Part shown: one piece after another, positions 10,595 to 21,999 of the stretch
How the letters are laid out: each line of letters begins with the position of its first letter
How positions within the stretch are numbered: position 1 is the stretch's first letter
Assembly: GCA_963383645.1 (NCBI GenBank)
Contig: OY726559.1
Coordinates: 123,304,721 to 123,368,720 of the forward strand
Direction: 5' to 3'
DNA: 64,000 bases
DNA from: Muscardinus avellanarius
Taxonomy: Eukaryota; Chordata; Mammalia; Rodentia; Gliridae
Made by a program: the position numbers and the translations under genes
Notes under the pieces: generated by a model
The model's input: the letters and a program-made list of their open reading frames with translations, nothing else
Database searches by the model: none
Told to the model about the DNA's origin: nothing

Positions 10595-11444
10595 AGATCA
10601 TCACGTGCTTTTCAGTGGCTTCTCTCAGACTGTGTGTTCTCTTACTAAGCACAGTATTGGAAGTGCCTTTGTTTCTAATCAGTGGAAATCTTCCAAGACA
10701 TGTGCGTCTTCGAGAACCCGTATCTACATCTTGACCCAGGTGGTGGTGTCACAAGTGTATAATGGAAGAAATTATTGTGTGATGTATACTGAAGATTTAT
10801 GGTACATCCATTTTTAAAAACAGAATTTTAACCGAGTTAGGTTTTAACTCTACTTTATGACATGTTTTGGGGGCCTGAGGATTACCCACTTATGAAAGGC
10901 CTGCCAGTCTTCTTTTAGGACTAGTGGCATTATACCCAGGATAGCAGAGACATTCTGTCCAGGCCAGACCATAGGAATGTCCATCAGCTTAGAGATTTTA
11001 TTAGGGTTTTGATCTTCCTGCATATGCTGGTGACATGTTCTCGTCCCAGCCAGGGGCCCCTTAGTCTCTCTGCTTATAACTTGAGAAGTAGTGAGAGGTA
11101 AATTTTCAAAGATTTGTTTTTAATAGCTTTGTAGAAAGGAGTTTTGGACTCTGTATTATTGGTAGGAGTTTGTTGAGGAGAACTTCTGAGTATTAAGCCA
11201 AGCACAACAGTTCTCAGAAGAAGTCTGAAAGAAAATACTCTCCACCCACTTAGCAGGACTTGATAACATCCACTTTAAAGGAATTTATTTAATCAACATC
11301 AATATATATATAGTGAAATTTCACTGATGCTGGGCACCATACTTTTATTAACATTTTTCTGTGTTCTCTAGAGAAGTTTCCAAATTCTTGCTCTTTGGGG
11401 TAAGCTTTTAAACTTATGTTTATACTGGGAAGGGTACCAGATGC

Positions 11445-11875
11445 AGTGCTTGACACATGTATGTTTCTAATTGCTGCTGCAACAAATTATCTCAGTGGCT
11501 TGAAACAACATTGATTTATTCTTTTTCAGTTCTGGAGGTGAAAAGTCCTCAAATCAGCATGTCAACAGGGCTGGATTCCTTTTGGGAGGTCTACAGAGAA
11601 TCCATTCCCTTGCCTGTTCTAGCTTCTGGGGGCTGCCCTGGATCCTTAGCTGGGGGCTTCCTCCAGCCTCAGAGCCAGTGCCATAGCATTGTTCAGCTTC
11701 TCTCTCTCTTTCTGACTTGACTGACTAATAAGGTCCCAACTGGACAATCCAGGATCATCTCCCTATCTCAAGATCGTCGATTTAACCACATATGAAAGTA
11801 CCCTTTTCTGGTTTTAGGAATTAGGGTCTGGACATCTTTGAGGGGACATTATTCTGACCACTATACATTTTTTAA
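11445..11875. repeat. Ancient interspersed repeat (class not assigned)
   Basis: Contains TTGCTGCTGCAACAAATTAT, GGCTTGAAACAACATTGATT, CAGTTCTGGAGGTGAAAAG and CCAACTGGACAATCCAGGAT. I recognise this as a common old mammalian repeat but cannot name the family with certainty. Related sequence appears at 57205-57560 and 61570-61905. Confidence 0.55.
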
Positions 11876-12085
11876 AAAGTGACCACACCTGTGTAAATAC
11901 TGCCAGGTTTGTATATAGAACCTTACCAGAATTCCAGAGCCTCTTTTCTTGATGATGTAGAAAACAGTCTGATTCACTGACTCAGAACATTTAGAACTAG
12001 AAATTGTCATAAGACATCTGAGCCTACTGAAATGCTGTTTAAAAAATCTCAAATGTGGTTTTATCTGGTATATTTGTCTAAATCC

Positions 12086-12300
12086 TTTTTTTTTTTTTTT
12101 TTTTTGGTGGTACTGGGGTTCCTGGAAGCCCTTCTGCCTCCGGGCTACACTCCCACGGGCTACACTCTCAGACCTATTTTATACTTTTTTACGTGGAAAC
12201 AGGGTGTCTTAAGCCAGCACAGCTGGCTTCGAACCTGCACGATCCTCCTGTCTCCGCCTCCCAAGCGCGGGGATTACAAGCGTCGCCACCACGCCCGGCT
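12086..12300 (-). mobile_element. B1-ID SINE, hairpin subfamily, young
   Basis: Long T-run, GGTACTGGGGTTCCTGGAAG, a short internal duplication of GGGCTACACTC, AAGCCAGC-ACA-GCTGGCTT, and the ending CGCCACCACGCCCGGC. Ends 196 bp before a MYZAP exon. Confidence 0.92.
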
Positions 12301-12496
12301 GTCTCTAAGTCTTTAAGTACATCTGCAAATGCACACGAACATATTTGACATCTTTGAACTTGGTTTGGACTCCAGATGAGTGGGGAGGTAAAACCCAGAA
12401 GTGTCATACAGACCTGGACCCGCTAGAGCTGGAACTGCTCGACCTTATCCTCTGCGCAGCCTGGAATCTATTGATCGTAGTATCTGTATGTTTTAG

Positions 12497-12576
12497 GAAC
12501 GGCATCAACTGCAACTGCAACTCCTGGAACATGAAACAGAAATGTCAGGGGAAATCACGGATTCTGACAAGGAAAG
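12497..12576 (+). CDS. MYZAP: MYZAP internal coding exon, phase-changing
   Basis: The exon is 80 bp. It starts in phase 0 after the acceptor GTATGTTTTAG and ends after two bases of an Arg codon (AG|GTAAGC). The peptide is ERHQLQLQLLEHETEM followed by SGEITDSDKE and a split Arg. Skipping it alone would break the frame; together with the following 106-bp exon (186 bp in total) the frame would be kept. A young antisense SINE ends 196 bp upstream and a sense SINE begins about 440 bp downstream. Confidence 0.95.
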
Positions 12577-13016
12577 GTAAGCGTGACATCCTCTGCCGTG
12601 TGTGCTCTGCTTTCTGGAGGGGCTCTTTCTGCCCTTGCATTTCCGTGCATGTGGCCATCAGTTACTACAGATTTCTGCCGGTGTGTGGCATCGGCTGAGA
12701 GCTTTCAGCGTCTTCCTCTGGGAGCTTGCAGCCACGGCTCAGAGCCCACAGGTGGTTGTCAGCGCAGTGGAGCTCATCCAAGATGCAAGTGAGAAGTCCT
12801 GTCCACAGAAGTCCTCCCTGACTCTAGTGCCCTCGGATGCTCCTTGTTGACGAGGGAGCTGAGCGGTGACTCATACCCTTTGTCCTGGAAATAATTTAAA
12901 ATGCTTCCATTTGTTTCCAAACCTTGCATTGTTGTTTGGCCTTGAACATCTAAACCCTGGATGGAAGGTGGGAGTCCTCTACTGACTCTTGTAGAAACCA
13001 AAAGACAGAGAAGTTT

Positions 13017-13201
13017 CTGGGCATGGTGGTGCATGACTGTAAGCCCAGTGCTTGGGAAGCTGATACAGGAGGATCGTGGGTTGAAGGTCAGCCTCAGCAA
13101 TTAGCAAGACCCTCAGCAACCTCATGAGACCCCGCTTCAAAAAATAAAAAGGACTGGGGGTGCAGCTTCAAGTTGGAACACCCCTGGATTCACCCAGTAA
13201 A
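13017..13201 (+). mobile_element. B1-ID composite SINE ending in a (CA)n tail
   Basis: CTGGGCATGGTGGTGCATGA start; ID half GGGGGTGCAGCTTCAAG. The A-tail position is occupied by the following CA array. Confidence 0.88.
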
Positions 13202-13217
13202 ACACACACACACACAC

Positions 13218-13264
<47 letters not shown>
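13202..13264. repeat. (AC)n microsatellite at a SINE tail
   Basis: About 30 AC units with one interruption (CAACAC), starting at the 3' end of the SINE. Confidence 0.95.
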
Positions 13265-13266
<2 letters not shown>

Positions 13267-13721
13267 ACGGACCACACGTGGCCTCCGGTGAAGGAAAATG
13301 AGGCTGGGCTGCTTATCTGTGAGCTGGATTTCTTTGTTAAGGGGACAGGGTGATGATGTTGATGGTATTGCCCATTTTTTGGGTCACGTGTGCCTAAACG
13401 ATTGGTCTACTTTCTGCCACACAGAAAGTGCTGAAAAAAATAACCTGTTTTCCTTTTTCTCTGTAATATTAGAGGAGGCTTTTTTAGTTTTTGCCATAGT
13501 GCTGAGGAGGGCCTGGAGAGCTGGGAGGTGGTGCCTAGACCATCGGACCCTTCATCCACTCTGGTGGGCCACAGGATTCTGGTTTCTTTGAACCAAGCAA
13601 AGCCAGAGAATATTCGGTGCTGTTTTATAATAAAAGAATGAAATGTTTGGCGATATCATCAGTATAGCCTGGAATCCAGTGATAGCAGGATCTGTCACTC
13701 TTCTTCCATGCACAAAAGCAG

Positions 13722-13858
13722 CTTCTTCTTCTTCTTCTTCTTCTTCTTCTTCTTCTTCTTCTTCTTCTTCTTCTTCTTCTTCTTCTTCTTCTTCTTCTCC
13801 TTCCCCTTCCCCTTCCTCTTCCTCTTCCTCTTCTTCTTTCTTCCTCCTTCCTTCTTCC
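13722..13858. repeat. Pure (CTT)n tract, then CT/CCTT-rich polypyrimidine
   Basis: About 26 uninterrupted CTT units (13722-13798), then CCTTCC and CTTCCT motifs to 13858. The whole stretch is almost homopyrimidine on + (GAA-rich on -). It adjoins the T-tail side of the following antisense SINE and lies about 600 bp before a MYZAP exon. Confidence 0.95.
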
Positions 13859-14041
13859 CAGAGACATTTTACCTCCTAGCTACACCCCCCAGCCTGATTT
13901 TTTACCCTTTTTTTTGTAATAGGGTCTCACTAAGTTGCAGAGGGCCTCACTAAGTAGCTGAGGCTGGCTGAGAACCTGCCATTCTCCCGTCTCAGCCTCC
14001 CACGTACTGGGATTATAAGTGTGTGCCACCATGCCGAGCTG
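13859..14041 (-). mobile_element. B1-ID composite SINE
   Basis: GACATTTTACCTCCTAGCTA (ID half reversed) to GTGCCACCATGCCGAGCT. Confidence 0.88.
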
Positions 14042-14459
14042 CACAGGTCTTTCATCTTGTTCCCGGTTCATTCACAAATAAATGAGGCAACTCTCATTCC
14101 AGACTTTCCAGACACTGCCATGTGGTTTCACATAATTTGTTGTGTTGTTAGACTTTTTAATCTGTTCTCAAAATCAAGGCAACCAACTGGATGTTCCAAT
14201 CTTATTAACCCCAAAGGGAGAGGGGGTTATCATATCTGTAAGTGGAGAAAAAAATTTTCTCTCCATTCCTGGAAAGTAGAGTAGTTGTCCTGATCTGTTA
14301 CACCTGGAGAGTCCTGTATCAGGGCAGTCAGGTGGGCTGCACACAGTAGGAGGTGAGCCTGGAGTGCGCGCGTCCTGTCGGCAACGTGTTTGCGGAGCAG
14401 TGGCTTTCTGTGTGCTGTGTATGTTTTGATTTGGACTCAGCTGCCTTTCCCTTGTGCAG

Positions 14460-14565
14460 GTACCAGCAGCTGGAGGAGGCCTCGGCCAGCCTCCGCGAGC
14501 GCATCCGGCATCTGGATGACATGGTGCATTGCCAGCAGAAGAAAGTCAAGCAGATGGTTGAGGAG
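14460..14565 (+). CDS. MYZAP: MYZAP internal coding exon with tuftelin-like motif
   Basis: The exon is 106 bp. It supplies the last base of the split Arg codon and then 35 codons. The acceptor is CCCTTGTGCAG and the donor GAG|GTGAGC. The peptide starts YQQLEEASASLRERIRH, and the block LRERIRHLDDM..QQKKVKQM is shared with tuftelin (TUFT1: LREKIHHLDDM..QQRKVRQM, from memory), the paralogous family. This is the clearest family signature in the window. The donor opens the 26.5-kb intron that hosts the half-L1 element. Confidence 0.96.
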
Positions 14566-16037
14566 GTGAGCATCTGGGGGGCCTCGGGTGCAGGGCTATG
14601 GCTTACGGGTGACCTTGCCTAGGCCACTGCCTTCTTGGCCCCACAGGGTTTTTCTTGCGGGTGGTGTGGACCACCAAGTGAGTATCTCTGTAAAGGAGGC
14701 CTTTCTCCAACCAAGCATTGCAACCCAGAGGGCCGTGAGGTGCAGCCACTCTCCAAGCGATGTGTGTGGAGCCTGGCTGAGGGAGGGCAGCTGGGGGAGG
14801 AGTGGACGGGCTCGGGGCTCCCGGGCCCCCAGGCCTGCCGCCTGCCTCCATCTCCTGGTGCAGCTTTCCGTCCTTGTCTCCTTCTCTCTTTTCTCCTTCC
14901 TCATCCTTTCGTGCCTTGGCCATCTCTGTAACATGAAAAGAAGTCACACATTTATCCCTCTAGGGTTACTTTACTGTTCCATTTTTTTCTAAATGTAAAA
15001 AGCAGGTAAGTCAAATACTTGTATTTCCCTAAGAGGAAAAAAGCTTTCTTTAGCCCTGCAGGCGCCCTCCCTTGCCCACCCTGCCTCTTGCTGATGCCCA
15101 GTAGAAGAGTCTACGCTGTGCTAACAGCCTACCGCATGTTACCGTGGGTGGCTTTCTTTCATGCTTGATTAGATATACCTATAGAAAAATCTGTTAGGTA
15201 AAGAACAGCACAATTGGGATTATATGAATTCTCTTGGGTCTAATTCTCTAAATTGCAAAGGAAAAAAAAGTCAATTTAGTTAAGTATTTGGCTGGCAGTG
15301 AAAAACTAAAGAATATTTCCCTTATACTAAGGACCACTCTAAAAAAATCCACTTTATTTATGAATTATTACCATCAAAAGTATATCTACTTCTAATAATT
15401 CATAATAAGACAGATGAGAGATTCATAGCATATCTACTTCATGAATCCATAAAATGTTGGGATGTTAGTGTGGCGAGGTTAAGTGAGGGAATCGTGAGGG
15501 TGGACAGGCCACTTTTTGATATAGGCTGCACATACACATTAGATACGATCTTGTCCAGGCCTACTGTTTTGATCATACATCTTGTATCGGCTTTCACTCC
15601 AAGTGTCTGGGGCACAGTGGAATAGCACAGGCCCAGGAGGAGCCAGGCTGTACTTCCCACACTCTGTACAGGCTGGGGCCAGGCGGGCCACAGTGGTGGG
15701 AGACCATCCATCCTCGGCCCCAGGCAGATGTCAGGAATGTTTCCCAAGGCGGAAGCATCACTTCGTCGCAGTTAACACCCAGTGAGCCTTGGCTGTGAGA
15801 GCATACTTCTGTTTCTGAAATTCTCACGCTTGACGTCTGGGGCAAAGGTGATCTCTTCTTTTCCCCATGGGCCTCTCTAGCTGTGGGGCCCTACGTCTCT
15901 CCCCTACCTGCAAGGGACTGTGCTCTGTTCTCCTTGTCCTCTTCATTCAGTTAAGCCTTTATCTGTAAGGGTTGAAGACTGGTACCAGAATTGGAGACAC
16001 TATCTAAAAGATACTTTCAAAGAGGTGTAGAATTCTC
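14566..16037. other. MYZAP: Start of the 26.5-kb MYZAP intron, no recognised feature
   Basis: Unique-looking sequence after the donor GAG|GTGAGC. AT-rich around 15160-15440. No exon-like open frame with splice borders. Confidence 0.5.
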
Positions 16038-16219
16038 ATCCAGGCATTGTGATGCACACCTGTAATCCCAGTACTTGGGAAGCTGAGACAGGAGGATTGC
16101 AGGTTTGAGGCCAGCTTTAGCAACTTAATGTTTCAAAATTAAAGATTAAAAAAAGGGGAAGCTGAGGATATAGTTTGGAGGTTGAATGCCCCTGGGTTAT
16201 ATCCCTAATACAAAACAAA
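16038..16219 (+). mobile_element. B1-ID composite SINE
   Basis: CCAGGCATTGTGATGCACACC start; ID half diverged (GAGGATATAGTTTGGAGG). Confidence 0.87.
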
Positions 16220-16280
16220 ATCATTGTTTTATAACCCACTTCTGAATTATAATGAATGTACCATTGTTAAGGAAGTGGGC

Positions 16281-16282
<2 letters not shown>

Positions 16283-16321
<39 letters not shown>
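16283..16321. repeat. (CA)n microsatellite
   Basis: About 19 CA units. Confidence 0.93.
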
Positions 16322-16323
<2 letters not shown>

Positions 16324-16409
16324 CTCAGTATCTGAGGCATTTGGTTCTAGAACCCCCAACAATACCTAAATCCTTGGATGCTCCAGCCCTTTATATAAAA
16401 CGGCATAGT

Positions 16410-16552
16410 GCCAACCATGATGGCACACATCTGTAATCCCAGTACTTGGGAGTCTGAGACAACTTAGCAAGACCCTGTTTCAAAACAAAAAAAAATTGGC
16501 TAGGAGTGTGCCTTGAAGGTAGAATGCCCCTGGGTTCAATTCCCAGTATCAC
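16410..16552 (+). mobile_element. B1-ID composite SINE, internally deleted
   Basis: GCCAACCATGATGGCACACA start; about 40 bp of the B1 half is missing between GGGAGTCTGAGAC and AACTTAGCAAG. Confidence 0.87.
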
Positions 16553-16578
16553 ACACGCACATACAAACCCAGGATAGA

Positions 16579-16797
16579 GCCGGGTGTGGCAGCACACGCT
16601 TGTAGTCCTAGCATTCAGGAGGCTGAGACAGGAGGATCGCAGTTTGCAGACAGCCTCAGCTACTTAGTGAAGCCTTTTGTAACTCAGTGAGACCCTGTTT
16701 CAAAATAAAGAATAAAAAATAGGGCTCGAGGTGTAGCTCAGAGATAGAATGCCCCTGGGTTCTATCCCCAGTACCGGAAAAACAAAATAAAACAAAT
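16579..16797 (+). mobile_element. B1-ID composite SINE, full length
   Basis: GCCGGGTGTGGCAGCACACGC start; GGTGTAGCTCAGAGATAGAA; CTATCCCCAGTACCGG. Confidence 0.92.
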
Positions 16798-17270
16798 TAA
16801 AAACCATCATAGTTTTTGCATATAACCTATGCTGTCCTCCCATGCACTTTAAATCACCTCTGGATTATTTATAATACCTAATTCAATAGAAACACTATGT
16901 AAAAAGTTGCCATCTTGTATTATTTAAGAAATAATGACAAGAAAAATAGTCTGTATATGTTCAGTACGGATGCCATTTTCGTTTTTTCCCAAGCATTTTC
17001 AATCCGAGGCTGGTTGAATTCAGACGTGAAACCCGTGGATATAGAGGGCTGGCCATGTGGGGGAGGCGTGTGTATGAATAGGAAAGTGTATCAAGATCAA
17101 TATCTGTGCCTTGCTTTCTCTTCCTACCTCCTGAACAAACTTGTCTGACTTTTGAGGATGCAGTCAGGATGGCTCCGTCAGTTAGCGCCACCTAGGGGCC
17201 GAATGGGTTTTAACAGTGAAAGGAGACCAAAAAGAAAAACGGGCTTTTTAGTATGAATTTAAAATATCAG

Positions 17271-17468
17271 CCGGGCGTGGTGGCTCACGCTTGTAATCCC
17301 CATGCCTGGGAGGCAGAGACAGGAGGATCGCGCAGGTTCAAAGCCAGCCTGGCTGGCTTAAGAGACCCTGTTTCCAAATAAAAATACAAAAAGTAGGTGT
17401 CTGGGAGTGTAGCCCGGAGGTAGAAGGGTTCCATCCCCACTACCACCAAAATAAATAAATAAGTAAAT
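17271..17468 (+). mobile_element. B1-ID SINE, hairpin subfamily, with target-site duplication
   Basis: Flanked by AAAATATCAG (17261-17270 and 17469-17478). GTGTAGCCCGGAGGTAGAAG in the ID half. Confidence 0.93.
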
Positions 17469-18007
17469 AAAATATCAGCATCAAGTAGTTAAAAATTATT
17501 GTGTTTGTCCAATATACCATGTTAACTTCCACAACTAAAAGATGGTTTGAAAAAGCTCTATTGTTGTAGTCGTTTTTGAGAATACTTTTTTACGTTAGGA
17601 ACAGGAAAAGGGACTTTGACCAATGAACACATTCAGAAGAGCAGGACCCAGCGGAAGGAGCTGGAGCTGGAGGGACTCGGGAGGTGGAGGGCTGGGCGGG
17701 AGAGCCGAAGCAGCCCCCTAGCAGTGCTCTTTTAAAGAGGGAATATGTTTGCTCTGCATCCAGATGCAGAGCCAGGCCAGAACCACTGGGTGGCACTTTC
17801 AAAGAGGAAAATTTCACCTCTCTATTCAAACTATGGAAAAATATTTGGGAAATGGGCTTCCCTATCTAGCTCTCTATTAAGGGCACATTCCTCATGGAGC
17901 ATGGAGCTGAGCTGGGTGTGCTCTTCTGCTCCTCCAGAATTCTGTGTTCTGTACCTAGGAGGCTGTGTTAAGGACATCTGGGAACTTTATATAAAGAAGT
18001 CCTGTTG

Positions 18008-18180
18008 CTGAGCCTGGTGCCACAGTCCTTAGGAGGCTCAGATGGGAGGATTACAGGTTTCAGGCCAGCCTGGGCAGTTTAGTGAGACTTGTTTACAAAT
18101 AAAAAATAAGTTAGGGCTGGAGTGTAGCTCAGAGGCAGGATGCCCCGGGGTTCAACCCTTTAGCCCCCCCCCCCAAAAAA
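18008..18180 (+). mobile_element. B1-ID composite SINE, diverged
   Basis: GAGCCTGGTGCCACAGTCC; GGAGTGTAGCTCAGAGGCAG; ends in a C-run and A-run. Confidence 0.85.
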
Positions 18181-18879
18181 TTCTTTGTTTAGTATGATGT
18201 GCCTTTTATGATTTTATTGTCACATCATTATAACTTTGTTTAACGAGCAAAGTCATAACTACATCGTTCCAGATCACTTGTATCAAAATTTGAAAAATCC
18301 AGACTCCTGAATTGGTCACTGAGAAATCTTGGACTCTGGCTTTAGCAGAGAAGTGTATTTTTGTCTGTGAGCATCTGTCATCCAGAGAGAGGGTGCACCA
18401 CACAGGTGAACTAGAGTAGACGCAGCCCTTAAGTGCGCCAGATGTTGGCGATAACGTTGCTTCTGAGAACTGGTCTGCATGGCGAGCCGCCCTCACCATG
18501 GGTAACAGCCCTGTGTTCATCAGCTATTGATGTCATTTGGTCAGTCTCTGTGAAGAAACTTAAGCTATTAAAATGATGGACTTTTCTTTTTAGCTCAAAA
18601 CGCCCAAGTATTACTACTGAGGCTCTTGGAAACCTTCTCTGTTAAGCATTATATTTTCCCCACCTCAGTAGATTATTATTTTATAATAGTAATTACAATA
18701 GTAAACTAAATAAAAGTGAACGGCCCAGACCATGCAGTCCTTAGTTCCACAGTGACTTTCCTTCCATTGTGTGGGATGGTGAGGACTTGTGCTTTGTAAG
18801 AATGGCTCACGGGGCAGTGGCTCTTTGGAATGTAGGATCATTACATATGTGGGGTCAGGGTCATTTAAAAAGGGCGCGA

Positions 18880-19088
18880 GGTGGGCACGGTGGGCATGCC
18901 TGCAATCCCAGGATGTAGGAGGCTGGGTTCCCAGGTCCCCAGGAGGAAAATCCCAGGTTGGAGGCCAGCCTCAGCCGCCTAGCAATACTGTCAGCAACTA
19001 GCAAGAACCTGCTTCAGAACAAAAGGGCTGGAGGTGTACTGGAGCTAGAATGCCCCATGTTCAGTCCTCAGGGCCACACACACAAAAA
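18880..19088 (+). mobile_element. B1-ID composite SINE, diverged
   Basis: GTGGGCACGGTGGGCATGCC start; GGGCTGGAGGTGTACTGGAG in the ID half; a short CA run at the end. Confidence 0.8.
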
Positions 19089-19125
19089 TTAAAAAAAGCC
19101 TTGCAAAATGTCTTTTGAAAATCTG

Positions 19126-19249
19126 CGGGACCAAAGACCCCAGTAGTCTAGATCTGCAGGACCAAAGACCCCACTAGTCTAGATCTGCGGGACCAAAGAC
19201 TCCACTAGTCTAGAACTGTGGGACCAAAGACCCCACTAGTCTAGATCTT
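19126..19249. repeat. 31-bp tandem repeat, four copies
   Basis: Units start at 19126, 19157, 19188 and 19219. The shared core is GGACCAAAGACCCCACTAGT followed by CTAGATCTG. Copies differ by only one to four bases. Confidence 0.95.
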
Positions 19250-20220
19250 TCTACTGAATGAAGTCGTTTTGGCTTGAACCACAGGGACTGGCTGTCTCCC
19301 TCCCTTCACTAGTCCTGCCAGCTGGTTCTGGCTTTGACAAAAATATAAAACAACTACAATAAGAGCCCTGTATGTGCCCTTTTAGGGTTTTCAGGGTTTG
19401 TCAGAAAATATAGAGAAATGCCAAGGAAGTGAGAAAGCGGACTTGAGGAGAAACCCACTCACTCATCCACACTCATGGGCCGGTCCTGGGCCGGCTGAGG
19501 GCGGGGCCCGCGCCCTGGCGCCATGCAGCTGTGCCCGCCTGCAGCTTGGCATCTGGTGCCGTGGGGGTCAAGGTCACCCTTGCCCTAGAGCTGCATCCTT
19601 GGACCACAAAGCCTTAGACCTGTGGCCTGCATCTCTCCTCCCTCACCTCAGGGGGGCTGTGTGTTCTTTGGTACTTTGGGTTCGTTAAGCCCTAACTGTA
19701 AGGATGTAAGCCTAGTACCAAGATGGGAGATTCTTTCCTGGTATTCTGCAAGGTGTCTGGGGCGAGGGGAAGGCTGGGAGGGCCCCAGGGCCACAGTGTC
19801 TTCTGGTGCCTCCTCGACCCGCAGGCATTCACGGCTGCTGTGGCCACTGCTTTCCGTGGGCACCCAAAGCTCCAGCCACGTAGACAGCATCGATAGGAAA
19901 ACCAAAGTCCCCTTTGCCCTCTAGAAGGGTGCGTGTGCATTTTGCCAGCAGGCAGTGGTGGTGCTCAGTTCAGCCGGTAGCATCCTCCCATTATCATGTC
20001 TTTCTTCTGATCCCCTCGGTGTTATATCTTTAGATTTCTTTTGCAGAAGCCAATGGTAGCCCCCTTTATAACTTAGATGTTTAATAAGTACAGCAGCTCA
20101 AAGAAATGATTTTGTCATTAGTGCTTCTCCACCCTGCTGCACCTTGGAAATCACCTGGGAGCTTTACAGACAACGCCTGGGCGGCGGTGGGAACGGGAGG
20201 AGACTGAGCACCGGCTTTTC
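19250..20220. other. Intron sequence, no recognised feature
   Basis: Moderately GC-rich around 19480-19900. No SINE, RNA gene or exon signature. Confidence 0.45.
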
Positions 20221-20233
20221 AGGGCTGCTTTTT

Positions 20234-20447
20234 TTTTTTTTTGAAGGTCTGAGGATGGAACCCAGGGGCATTTGACCTCCGACCTACATCCCCTGTCCTA
20301 TTTTTTATTCTTTATTTTAAAACAGGGTCTCACTAAGTTGCGGAGAGCCTCACTGAGTAGCTGAGGCTGTCCGGGAACCACAATCCTCCTGTCTCAGCCT
20401 CCTGAATGAATGCTGGGATTACAAGCGTGCGCCACCATGCCTGGTTT
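20234..20447 (-). mobile_element. B1-ID composite SINE with target-site duplication
   Basis: Flanked by AGGGCTGCTTTTT and AGGGCGGCTTTTT (one mismatch). B1 half of the AGTAGCTGAGGCTGTCC subfamily. Confidence 0.9.
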
Positions 20448-21390
20448 AGGGCGGCTTTTTGTAACTCCACAGGGACTCCGGCATGCAGCCAGGATGGACA
20501 CTGGTGCCTCCGACTGTTCTCAGAGCAGTGGCGGGCTGTCCTTGCTGGGATTTGTGTTATTCCTGTATTCAGCCAGCCTCTCTTGAAAGCTCCTGCACTG
20601 CAGAGGGAAGCTGCTTGTGGGCTTGAGTAGCAAGGAAGCCCGGGGACCAGGAACCAGGGAAGGGGCACAGAAGTGAGAAAGCTGGGCCAACTCACAGATG
20701 GCCCGGGTCCTGGCAGTGGTCTGGGGCTATCCAGACCACGAGCTTTTCCAGAGGCCATCCAGGTCCATTTAGAGGGAAGATGCTACTGAGGAACAGGAGG
20801 TGCGGTTGTTAAACAGAGGCTTAAAGGCAGAATCCCATCCCCCTAAAGGCCTTAAAAGCGGAGAACCTACCACTAACACAGAGACTGTGGTTCTCCTGGT
20901 TCTTCCCACTGGTCAGGCAGGCACGTGTCTGCTTTCACCCTGGTTTAAACTCTCCACTTCTGTCTGCACAGAAGAGCTCACACTTGGCCACTGCACCTCC
21001 TTAGAAAGAGACCAGATGTCCTGGTGAAATGGTAGTGTAAGTGAGCACCTCTAGTCAGGACAGTGCAGAGCCAGCCCTCCCTAGTGGATGGCTTGCAAGG
21101 TGTTTGCTTCATCTCAGCTCTTTTCAGAGTGATGATGCCCATGTCCTAGGTGATGGATCTTTGGGGAAACACACTGGGTTGGGAGAGACGATGCTCTTCA
21201 GAGAGTGGAAGTTTTGAGTTTCTTGCTCTTTGGCCTGTTGACAAAACAGGGCCTCTGCTCTCTGTGTGAACTCACCCCGCAGGCCCTGAGTGTGCATGTA
21301 CCTCCTGGTATTACAAACCTTTCAGGCATACAATGAAAGGTGGCCCAAAAAAGTCCAGTGAGCATGGACTATAAAAGTAGACAGAGCTGA
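20448..21390. other. Intron sequence, no recognised feature
   Basis: Nothing assignable beyond weak open frames. Confidence 0.4.
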
Positions 21391-21589
21391 GCTGGGTGTG
21401 GTAATCACTGCAGGCCGGGGTAATCAAGGACTTGGGAGTCTGAGACAGGAGAGGTTCAAGGCTAGCCTCAGCAATTTATCAAGCCCCTGATTTAAAAAAA
21501 AAAAAAAAACTAGGGCTGGGGGTGTAGCTCAGAGATACAATACCTCTGGGTTTAATCCCTAGCAACACACACACAGAAAAAAAAAAAAT
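21391..21589 (+). mobile_element. B1-ID composite SINE
   Basis: GCTGGGTGTGGTAATCACTG start; GGGGGTGTAGCTCAGAGATA; flanked by AGAGCT on both sides. Confidence 0.87.
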
Positions 21590-21609
21590 TAGAGCTACAT
21601 TTACTAGTT

Positions 21610-21990
21610 GTGGCTTCTTTGGAAAGTTATTCATTTCTTTGTCTATAAAGTGGGATTAATAAATTGGGTGTGGAGGCACATGCCTGTAATCCTAGTACTT
21701 GGGAGGCTGAGACAGTTTAATCTCAGCAACTTAGTGAGATTCTCAGCAACCTTGGGAGACCTTGTTTCAAAACAAAAATAAACAAAAATGGGGAAGCTAG
21801 GGATGTATCTCAGAGGTAAGAGGCCTCTGGGTTCAATCTCCTGTACTATAGAAGAAAAAATGGAATTAATAAGAGTATCCACCCGAGAGGGTGTTTTCGT
21901 AAGAGTTAAATGAGATCATATACAATAAAAATATTTAGCATACTAATTGGAAAATAGGGAATACTCAACAAATACCAGCTGCTGTTATTA
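21610..21990 (-). repeat. MIR element split by a SINE
   Basis: CTTTGTCTATAAAGTGGGATTAATA before and GTAAGAGTTAAATGAGATCATA...TACTCAACAAATACCAGCTG after the SINE are standard MIR landmarks read antisense. Joined, they form one MIR. Confidence 0.7.
21663..21861 (+). mobile_element. B1-ID composite SINE inserted in a MIR
   Basis: Target-site duplication GGATTAATAA (21652-21661) and GGAATTAATAA (21862-21872). Confidence 0.9.
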
Positions 21991-21999
21991 TTACTAATG

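Noticed and set aside
13625..13879. Poly-Arg, poly-Ser and poly-Phe open frames
   Set aside because: Translation of the (CTT)n/(GAA)n tract in different frames.
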